From positions 99,161-163,160 of the forward strand of contig JACKNV010000009.1 of NCBI GenBank assembly GCA_024234735.1: a stretch of 64,000 bases of DNA, written 5' to 3'. The DNA is from Pseudomonadales bacterium (GTDB lineage: Bacteria; Pseudomonadota; Gammaproteobacteria; Pseudomonadales; Halieaceae). This document shows positions 41,441-48,310 of the stretch, piece after piece (the first letter of the stretch is position 1; every line of letters starts with the position of its first letter). The notes beneath the pieces were generated by a model. The model saw only the letters and a program-made list of their open reading frames with translations. It did not search any database and was not told the origin of the DNA. Position numbers and translations under genes: made by a program.

Positions 41441-42818
41441 GGCCGTGCGCCTTTTCCAGCCGGGCCAGCAATTTCCCGTGAATACCGCCAAAGCCGCCGT
41501 TACTCATAATCACTACCTGGTCCCCGGGCCGGGCCTCGGCCACCACGCGTTCGACGAGTTCATCGATATCCTCTGCCAGTTGTGCCGCGACCTTGCTGTC
41601 CGCCACCACGCTTTCCAGCGACCAGTTCATCGCCGCCGGCTGGAACCAGTACACCAGGTCGGCAGCGGCGGTGGAGGCGGCCAGTTGCAAGCGGTGCTCG
41701 CCCATGCGCATGGTATTGGAGCGCGGCTCGATAAGGGCGATGAGGCGCCCGTCGGGGTGGCGCGCCCGCATGCCCTGCAAGGTGGTGGCGATCGCGGTGG
41801 GATGGTGGGCAAAATCGTCATACAGGGCAATGCCGTTGACCCTGCCCAGCAGTTCCTGGCGGCGCTTGACCCCGCCGAATTCAGCCAGGGCGGCCGCCGC
41901 GACCTGCGGCGTAACCCCGACGTGATGGGCCGCGGCCATGGCCGCCAGGGCGTTTTCCACATTGTGCAGGCCGCACTGCCGCCAGCTGACCTCCACTGCC
42001 TGCTGCCCGTCGTGCTGCAGGCGAAAACGGCTGCCGTCCTGCGCCAATAACTGGGCCCGCCAGGCCGCCGCGCCGTCCTCGCCCACCCCGAAGGTGCTGA
42101 CCGGTGTCCAGCAGCCCATCTGCAGGGTGGCGTCGATGGCCGCCGACGCGGCCGGGCGCACGATGAGACCGTCCCCCGGGACGCAGCGCACCAGGTGATG
42201 AAACTGCCGCTGGATGGCGGCCAGGTCGGGGAATATATCGGCGTGGTCGAACTCGAGGTTGTTGATGGCCAGGGTGCGCGGGCGGTAGTGCACGAACTTG
42301 GAGCGCTTGTCGAAGAATGCCGTGTCGTACTCATCCGCCTCGACCACGAAGAAATCCGACTCGCCGCCGCGCGCGGACACCCCGAAATTGGCCGGCACCC
42401 CCCCGATCAGGAAGCCCGGCGCCATGCCCGCGTAGTCCAGTATCCAGGCCAGCAGGCTGCTGGTGCTGGTCTTGCCGTGAGTGCCCGACACGGCCAGCAC
42501 CCACTTGCCGCGCAACAGGTTCTCGGCCAGCCACTGGGGGCCGGAGGTATAGGGCAGGCCGCTGTTGAGCAGGTATTCCACCGCCGGGTTGCCGCGGGTC
42601 ATGGCGTTGCCCACGACCACGCAATCCGGCGCGTCATACAGGTGCTCGGGCAGGTAGCCCTCCATCAGGTCGATGCCGGCGGCACGCAACTGGGTGCTCA
42701 TCGGAGGGTATACGCTGGCATCCGAGCCGGTCACCCGATAGCCCTGCTCGCGGGCCAGCAGGGCGATACCGCCCATGAAGGTACCGCAGATACCCAGGAT
42801 ATGAATGTGCCCTTTCAA
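41433..42818 (-). CDS. mpl: UDP-MurNAc:L-Ala-gamma-D-Glu-mDAP ligase
   Basis: A 461-residue Mur ligase recycling anhydro-muropeptide tripeptide: GHIHILGICGTFMGGIALLA, TGSDASVYPPMSTQL, VLAVSGTHGKTSTSSLLAWI (P-loop), NLEFDHADIFPDL and YDDFAHHPTAIATTLQGMR. The TTG start at 42818 matches the family N-terminus and follows GGGAGGTCGAG; a longer GTG/ATG version adds 30 unlikely residues. It is divergent from pfp. Confidence 0.95.
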   Translation of the reverse strand: MKGHIHILGICGTFMGGIALLAREQGYRVTGSDASVYPPMSTQLRAAGIDLMEGYLPEHLYDAPDCVVVGNAMTRGNPAVEYLLNSGLPYTSGPQWLAENLLRGKWVLAVSGTHGKTSTSSLLAWILDYAGMAPGFLIGGVPANFGVSARGGESDFFVVEADEYDTAFFDKRSKFVHYRPRTLAINNLEFDHADIFPDLAAIQRQFHHLVRCVPGDGLIVRPAASAAIDATLQMGCWTPVSTFGVGEDGAAAWRAQLLAQDGSRFRLQHDGQQAVEVSWRQCGLHNVENALAAMAAAHHVGVTPQVAAAALAEFGGVKRRQELLGRVNGIALYDDFAHHPTAIATTLQGMRARHPDGRLIALIEPRSNTMRMGEHRLQLAASTAAADLVYWFQPAAMNWSLESVVADSKVAAQLAEDIDELVERVVAEARPGDQVVIMSNGGFGGIHGKLLARLEKAHGHV

Positions 42819-42988
42819 CTCGACCTCCCCCGACGCAGCGGCCAATGGTAGCACGCAGGTCAATGCAGCCCCAGATAAGGGCCAAAAATCTGCGCCGGCG
42901 GTCCACAAGCGGCGCCAAGTCTCGTATCATGGCGACTGCCGCCAACCCGCGCGCCAGGGATCCGGCCGCTCACCAGGGGACGACGACC

Positions 42989-44251
42989 ATGTCGAAGAAG
43001 AACGCCTTTTACGCCCAGTCCGGCGGTGTCACCGCCGTCATCAACGCCTCCGCCTGCGGTGTCATCGAGACCGCCAGGCAAAACCGCGATCGCATCGGCA
43101 AGGTGTACGCCGGCCGCAACGGCATCATCGGTGCCCTGCGCGAGGACCTGATCGACACCAGCAAGGAGAGCAAGGCGGCCATTCGCGGCCTGCTCAACAC
43201 CCCCTCGGGGGCCTTCGGCTCCTGCCGGCACAAGCTCAAGAGCCTGGAGGACAACCGCGCCGAGTACGAGCGCCTGATCGAAGTGTTCAAGGCCCACAAT
43301 ATCGGTTACTTTTTCTACAACGGCGGGGGCGACTCCGCCGACACCTGCCTCAAGGTTTCCCAGCTCAGCGAATCGATGGGTTACCCCCTGCAGGCCATTC
43401 ACGTGCCGAAAACCATCGACAACGACCTGCCGCTGACCGACAACTGCCCGGGCTTCGGCTCGGTGGCCAAGTATGTCGCGGTTTCCACCATGGAGGCGGC
43501 CATGGACGTGGAGTCCATGTGCGAGACCTCCACCAAGGTCTTCATCCTGGAGGTGATGGGGCGCCATGCGGGCTGGATAGCCGCGGCGGCAGGCCTGGCC
43601 GGCGAAAGCCGGGACGAGGCTCCCCACATCATCCTGTTCCCGGAAATCCCCTTCGATCACGACAAGTTCCTGGCGCGCGTCCAGCGCACCGTCAAGCGCT
43701 GCGGCTACTGTGTGGTCGTCGCCTCCGAGGGCGCCCAGTACAAGGACGGGCGCTTTCTCGCCGAGTCCGGGCTCAAGGACGCCTTCGGGCACAGCCAGCT
43801 GGGCGGCCTGGCGCCGTTCCTGGCGGCGCTGGTGAAGGACGAACTGGGCTACAAGTATCACTGGGCGGTAGCCGATTACCTGCAACGCTCGGCCCGCCAC
43901 ATCGCCTCCCAGACCGATGTCGACCAGGCCTATGCGCTGGGCAGGGCCGCGGTGGAGTTCGCCCTGCGCGGTGACAACGCGGTCATGCCGTGCATCGTGC
44001 GCGGCAAGGGCAAGCGCTACAGCTGGTCGATCGGCGAAGCGCGCCTGCAGGACGTTGCCAACGTCGAGAAAAAAATGCCGCGCAACTACATCACCCGCGA
44101 CGGTTTCGGCATTACCGAAGCCGCCCGCGAATACCTGGCGCCGCTGGTTGCCGGGGAAGCCTATCCCCCCTATCGCAACGGGCTGCCGCAGTATGTACGC
44201 CTGAAAAACGTCGCGGTGCCGCGCAAGTTGAAAAAGCGCTTCGAGGTGTAA
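42989..44251 (+). CDS. pfp: Pyrophosphate-dependent 6-phosphofructokinase
   Basis: A 420-residue PPi-PFK: FYAQSGGVTAVINASACGVI, the phosphate site FFYNGGGDSADTCLK (GGGDS, the PPi-type variant of ATP-PFK GGDGS), the HVPKTIDNDLPLTD motif and ILEVMGRHAGWIAAA. It reversibly converts fructose-6-phosphate using PPi. The ATG at 42989 follows AGGGGA and begins SKKNAFYAQSGG. It lies 112 bases before an inorganic pyrophosphatase gene. Confidence 0.94.
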   Translation: MSKKNAFYAQSGGVTAVINASACGVIETARQNRDRIGKVYAGRNGIIGALREDLIDTSKESKAAIRGLLNTPSGAFGSCRHKLKSLEDNRAEYERLIEVFKAHNIGYFFYNGGGDSADTCLKVSQLSESMGYPLQAIHVPKTIDNDLPLTDNCPGFGSVAKYVAVSTMEAAMDVESMCETSTKVFILEVMGRHAGWIAAAAGLAGESRDEAPHIILFPEIPFDHDKFLARVQRTVKRCGYCVVVASEGAQYKDGRFLAESGLKDAFGHSQLGGLAPFLAALVKDELGYKYHWAVADYLQRSARHIASQTDVDQAYALGRAAVEFALRGDNAVMPCIVRGKGKRYSWSIGEARLQDVANVEKKMPRNYITRDGFGITEAAREYLAPLVAGEAYPPYRNGLPQYVRLKNVAVPRKLKKRFEV

Positions 44252-44363
44252 ACCCCGCGCCACCGCCGCAGCTGTCAATATTTGCGCGAAAGCGGCAAGA
44301 TTTTGCCGGCGGTTGCCTGTACAATTCGCGCCTCCATAGTGAACCACGAGGCAGGGATTACCC

Positions 44364-45002
44364 ATGTATAGCAATCAGAACTTCAACCGCTGGCGCCGCC
44401 ACCCCTGGCACGGGCTGCACGCCCGCCCGGATGAAAGCCCGGAAGATATCGTTCGGGTCTATATCGAAATGACCCCCGACGACGTGGTCAAGTACGAACT
44501 CGACAAGGCCTCCGGCTTCCTGATGGTGGATCGCCCCCAGCGCACCACCTCCAGCCCCCCGGCCCTGTACGGCTTTATCCCGCGCACCTACTGCGCCGAG
44601 GAAGTGGCCAAGCACTGCCCCCACGCCGAGATCGCCGACGGCGACCCGCTGGACATCTGTGTGTACTCCGAGCGCCACATCACCCGCACCGACATCATCC
44701 TCAAGGCCCGCGTGGTAGGCGGGATCCAGATGATCGACGGCGGCGAGGCGGACGACAAGATCGTGGCCGTGCTGGAAGGGGATAACATCTGGGGCGACGT
44801 CCACGACATCGCCGATCTGCCGGCCATCAAGACCGAGCGCCTGCAGCACTATTTCTCCACCTACAAGATGATTCCCGGCAAGGAGACCAACATCAAGGTC
44901 GATTTCGTCTACGGTCGCGAGGAAGCCCTGCGGGTGATAGCGGCCGCCGAGAAGGACTACCAGAACCATTTCGGCCACCTGCACCAGCAGTCCAAGAGCT
45001 GA
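44364..45002 (+). CDS. ppa: Inorganic pyrophosphatase, family I-like
   Basis: A 212-residue soluble pyrophosphatase: VVKYELDKASGFLMVDRPQR, PALYGFIPRTYC, ADGDPLDICVYSE (metal-binding DxDPxD type) and GGEADDKIVAVLEGDNIWGD. It hydrolyses PPi. It belongs to the longer family I subgroup found in gammaproteobacteria. Its position behind pfp links PPi use and removal. Confidence 0.92.
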   Translation: MYSNQNFNRWRRHPWHGLHARPDESPEDIVRVYIEMTPDDVVKYELDKASGFLMVDRPQRTTSSPPALYGFIPRTYCAEEVAKHCPHAEIADGDPLDICVYSERHITRTDIILKARVVGGIQMIDGGEADDKIVAVLEGDNIWGDVHDIADLPAIKTERLQHYFSTYKMIPGKETNIKVDFVYGREEALRVIAAAEKDYQNHFGHLHQQSKS

Positions 45003-45026
45003 AGCGCTGCCGGTCGGCGCGCTCCC

Positions 45027-45755
45027 TCAGGGGCGCGCCAACCCGGCCGGGCACCACTGCGGTGGCACCGCTATATAGCGGGCGACAATAGCAGGCAGGT
45101 CCGCCTCTATCTCATCTACCAGGGCCAATGGCTCCTCCCCCGGTGCGCACTGCCAGCAGGCGCGCATCAGCTCGGGGGTGAGTCGCCCGGCACAATCCAG
45201 CGCCAGCGGCGCGAAACTCAGGTGCCAGCGTTCCGGCGCAACCCCGCCGCGATCCCGCCCATAGGGCCGATAGAAACCGTGTGAGCGGTTGGCCGCCATG
45301 CGCTCATCCAGCCAGCAGTGCAGGGCGTCGAACAACCCCCCCGGCGCCACCTCCTGGGGCGACAATTGCAGCTGGTAGCCCGGCGGCATGGCCGCGGCGT
45401 CGTAGACATCCAGGTCCGTGCCCCAGTGGTGGCGCGAGGTGCCCGGGATGGCGGAATAGCGCAGGATGGCCCGCAACTGCTCCGCGGCCGGCAGGCCGGC
45501 CATCTCCACCTGCCGCCCGGCATCATCGTATACCGGGCGCGTGCCCCCGGCCTTGCCCTCCCAGATGGCCCGCTGGCGCTGGTAGGAGCGAAAGCTGCTG
45601 GCTATGCACAGCGCGAACCCGGCCTCGCGGGCATCCGCCTGCAGCCGGGCGAACGCTGCGGCCGCCTCAGCCTGCAGCCGGTTGCCGCAGGGCAACTCCA
45701 CCAGGTGGGTGGCCTCCCGGCCGGTCAGTTGCAGCGCGTTCAGGGGCCCGGCCAT
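45027..45755 (-). CDS. M15 D-alanyl-D-alanine carboxypeptidase (VanY-like)
   Basis: A 242-residue zinc peptidase: LCIASSFRSYQRQRAIWEGK, then the metal-binding PGTSRHHWGTDLDVYDAAAM (SxHxxGxDxD) and ERWHLSFAPLAL (last His). It trims stem peptides of peptidoglycan. No signal peptide is visible from the ATG at 45755. It follows sfsA by 2 bases, probably in one operon. Confidence 0.87.
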   Translation of the reverse strand: MAGPLNALQLTGREATHLVELPCGNRLQAEAAAAFARLQADAREAGFALCIASSFRSYQRQRAIWEGKAGGTRPVYDDAGRQVEMAGLPAAEQLRAILRYSAIPGTSRHHWGTDLDVYDAAAMPPGYQLQLSPQEVAPGGLFDALHCWLDERMAANRSHGFYRPYGRDRGGVAPERWHLSFAPLALDCAGRLTPELMRACWQCAPGEEPLALVDEIEADLPAIVARYIAVPPQWCPAGLARP

Positions 45756-45757
45756 CG

Positions 45758-46462
45758 CTAGCGAGGATCCAGCGCGAACGGCAGGGGGCCGGCGGGCGTT
45801 ATCCCCCGGGTGGTCACCCGGGTCTGCCAGGCCAGCACTTCCACCCCCGCGGCCATGGCCTGCTCCAGCGCCCGGCGGTAGGCCGGGTCGATGTCCCCGG
45901 CGGGGCTGACACCCCGGATGCCATTGTGAAACACACAGAAAAACAACAGGGCCCGGGTATCGGCCGCCAGCACCGACTGGAGCTCCTGCAGGTGCTTGCG
46001 GCCGCGCTCGCTCACGGCGTCTGGAAAGGCTCCCCAGCCGGCGTCCCGGCACAGGGTCACCGACTTGACCTCCACGAACACGCGCCCGTTGTCGCCTTCC
46101 AGCAGCAGGTCGGCGCGGCTGCCCTGGCCATACTTGACCTCGCTGCGGATGCCGCTATACGCCTCGAAACCCGGTACCTGGCCCGCGGCAAAGGCCTCGC
46201 GGGCCACCCGGTTGGCCAGCGCCGAGTGGACGCAGGCCATCCCGTCCCGGGTCTTCACCAGCTCCCAGGTGTGCGGGTACTTGCGCGTCTTTGCCTGGCT
46301 GGTGGACAGCCAGACCCGGGCACCGGGGTCGGCGCAGCCGGTCATCGCCCCCGTGTTGGGGCAGTGGGCCGTGATCACCTGCCCGCCCTCCAGCTCCACG
46401 TCCGCCAGGAACCGCTTGTACCGCCGCCGCAATATTCCCGGCACCAACTTGTCAAACCGCAC
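45758..46462 (-). CDS. sfsA: Sugar fermentation stimulation protein SfsA
   Basis: About 234 residues, the family length, from the GTG at 46462 (VRFDKLVPGILRRRYKRFLA). Conserved blocks are HCPNTGAMTGCADPGARVWL, KTRKYPHTWELV and DLLLEGDNGRVFVEVKSVTL. It is a DNA-binding/nuclease-like protein whose effect on maltose metabolism is known only in E. coli. An ATG at 46495 is also possible. In pseudomonads it lies near dksA, as here. Confidence 0.9.
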   Translation of the reverse strand: MRFDKLVPGILRRRYKRFLADVELEGGQVITAHCPNTGAMTGCADPGARVWLSTSQAKTRKYPHTWELVKTRDGMACVHSALANRVAREAFAAGQVPGFEAYSGIRSEVKYGQGSRADLLLEGDNGRVFVEVKSVTLCRDAGWGAFPDAVSERGRKHLQELQSVLAADTRALLFFCVFHNGIRGVSPAGDIDPAYRRALEQAMAAGVEVLAWQTRVTTRGITPAGPLPFALDPR

Positions 46463-46690
46463 GCTCGAGCACCCGCTACTCCGCTTTCCTGTCAACGCAG
46501 GCCTTCATTCTAGCAGGCGGCGGGCGGCTCTTGTGGCTACGGCAAATGTGTCACGAAATAGTGGAACCACTGCGTGATATCTGGTAGTTTCTCCGCCCTT
46601 GGTTTGGGGCACCCCTTGAACGCACCCGCCACCAGGCCAGAAATACCTGTGAGTATTGCCTAGTTACTTTTAAAGTGTGGGACAAAAACC

Positions 46691-47134
46691 ATGCCCAGAG
46701 CAGCCAAAAAAGCAGTCACTACCGATTTCAAGAACTTCACGCCCTACAAGCCAAAACGCGGCGAGGAGTACATGAATGAGAAGCAGCGCGAGCATTTCCG
46801 GGACATCCTGCAGAAGTGGAAATCCGAGCTGATGCAGGAAGTGGACCGGACCGTCACCCATATGAAGGACGAGGCGGCCAACTTCCCCGACCCCGCTGAC
46901 CGCGCCACCCAGGAAGAAGAGTTCAGCCTCGAATTGCGCACCCGCGACCGGGAACGCAAGCTGATCAAGAAGATAGACTCCACCATGGAGCGTATCGAGC
47001 AGGACGACTACGGTTTTTGCGACGCCTGCGGTGTGGAAATCGGCATCAAGCGCCTGGAAGCCAGGCCCACCGCCAACCTGTGCATAGACTGCAAGACCCT
47101 CGACGAGATCAAGGAAAAACAGGAAATGGGCTGA
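46691..47134 (+). CDS. dksA: RNA polymerase-binding transcription factor DksA
   Basis: A 147-residue DksA: a coiled coil from NEKQREHFRDILQKWKSELM to ERKLIKKIDSTMERIEQDDY containing the acidic tip DPADRAT, then the zinc finger CDACGVEIGIKRLEARPTAN, LCIDCKTLDE. It binds the RNA polymerase secondary channel and acts with ppGpp. The 195-base upstream region carries its promoter, which I cannot place with confidence. Confidence 0.96.
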   Translation: MPRAAKKAVTTDFKNFTPYKPKRGEEYMNEKQREHFRDILQKWKSELMQEVDRTVTHMKDEAANFPDPADRATQEEEFSLELRTRDRERKLIKKIDSTMERIEQDDYGFCDACGVEIGIKRLEARPTANLCIDCKTLDEIKEKQEMG

Positions 47135-47142
47135 ACCCGGCA

Positions 47143-48045
47143 TTGCCGGCCACCCCACAGACTGACCGCCCCTACCGGGGGCGCTTCGCCCCCTCTCCCA
47201 CTGGCCCGCTGCACCTCGGCTCACTGATAGCCGCCCTGGCGAGCTACCTCGACGCCCGCCACCACCGCGGGCTGTGGCTGCTGCGCATGGAGGACCTCGA
47301 TCCCCCCAGGGAGGAAGCCGGTGCCGCGGCGCGCATCCTCGCCAGCCTGGAAGCCCACGGCCTGCATTGGGACGGCGAGGTGCTGTGGCAGAGCCGGCGT
47401 GGGGATGCCTACAGCGCCGCCCTGGCCGAACTCGAACGCGGCCACCACCTGTTCCGCTGCGACTGCAGCCGCCAGCAGCTGGGGCCCGGGGGCGCCTGCC
47501 GCGGGCGCTGCCGGCACCGCCAGGCGCAGCTGGGCAGTCCGGCCGCCACTCGCCTGGCGGTCCCCGCGGACTGCCGCATCACCTTTCGCGATCGCATACA
47601 GGGCCAGCAGGACGTCTCCCTGGGGACGGAACTGCCGGATTTCGTCGTCCGGCGCAAGGACGGCCTCCACGCCTACCAACTGGCGGTCGTGGTGGACGAT
47701 GCCTGGCAGGGCGTCACCCACGTGGTACGCGGCTCCGACCTGCTGGACTCCACCGGCCGCCAGATTCTGCTGCAACAGTTGCTGGGCCACCGCACCCCCT
47801 GCTACGGCCACCTGCCGGTCATCACCGATGCCGCCGGCCACAAGCTCAGCAAACAGACCCACGCCCCGCCACTGCAGGACGACCGGGCGGGCGACAACCT
47901 GCGCGCTGCGCTGCGCTTCCTGCACCAGCCACCACCCCCGCTGGAGGCGGAAACCGTGGCAGATATCCTGGCCTGGGCCTGCGCCAACTGGCGGCTGGAG
48001 GCGGTGCCGGCGGTACTGGGCATCCACGGGGTGCCCACCCGGTGA
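47143..48045 (+). CDS. gluQ: Glutamyl-Q tRNA(Asp) synthetase
   Basis: About 300 residues: RGRFAPSPTGPLHLGSLIAA (class I HIGH-type), LWLLRMEDLDPPREEAGAA and YGHLPVITDAAGHKLSKQTHA, where KLSK replaces KMSKS. It lacks the anticodon-binding domain and attaches glutamate to queuosine in tRNA-Asp. A TTG at 47143, 9 bases after dksA, fits best; a CTG at 47131 is an alternative. It is probably cotranscribed with dksA. Confidence 0.93.
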   Translation: MPATPQTDRPYRGRFAPSPTGPLHLGSLIAALASYLDARHHRGLWLLRMEDLDPPREEAGAAARILASLEAHGLHWDGEVLWQSRRGDAYSAALAELERGHHLFRCDCSRQQLGPGGACRGRCRHRQAQLGSPAATRLAVPADCRITFRDRIQGQQDVSLGTELPDFVVRRKDGLHAYQLAVVVDDAWQGVTHVVRGSDLLDSTGRQILLQQLLGHRTPCYGHLPVITDAAGHKLSKQTHAPPLQDDRAGDNLRAALRFLHQPPPPLEAETVADILAWACANWRLEAVPAVLGIHGVPTR

Positions 48046-48133
48046 CAGCATCCGGCCGGCGGCAACCCGCTTTACCCTCGAAAACGGCTTCAGTAGTATC
48101 GAAGCCTGTGTCCCGGCAAGGGAAGCCCGCCAA

Positions 48134-48310
48134 ATGTACATAAATCGCCTGTTGTTGCTGGCAGTCGGGGTGTTCATGATTTTCTCTCCCGCTGTCGAGA
48201 ACTGGGTATTCCAATCCGGCACGGCCTGGTACCGCCCCTACCCGCTGTGGCTGCTGGTGGTCGTTGCCGCCTACCTGAACCAGCGCACGAGATACCCGGA
48301 TGAGCTTTAG
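48134..48310 (+). CDS. cbrX: Small membrane protein CbrX
   Basis: A 58-residue protein with two hydrophobic segments (YINRLLLLAVGVFMIFSPAV and PYPLWLLVVVAAYLNQRT). Its stop overlaps the cbrA start by 11 bases, so cbrA translation is probably coupled to it. This is the arrangement known in Pseudomonas, where small CbrX precedes CbrA. The homology is judged from position, size and hydrophobicity; the sequence itself is short. Confidence 0.72.
   Translation: MYINRLLLLAVGVFMIFSPAVENWVFQSGTAWYRPYPLWLLVVVAAYLNQRTRYPDEL

Noticed and set aside
47160..47200. A reversed copy of the holA-end repeat near gluQ (CGCCCCTACCGGGGGCG)
   Set aside because: It is inside the conserved N-terminal coding part of gluQ and matches over too few bases.
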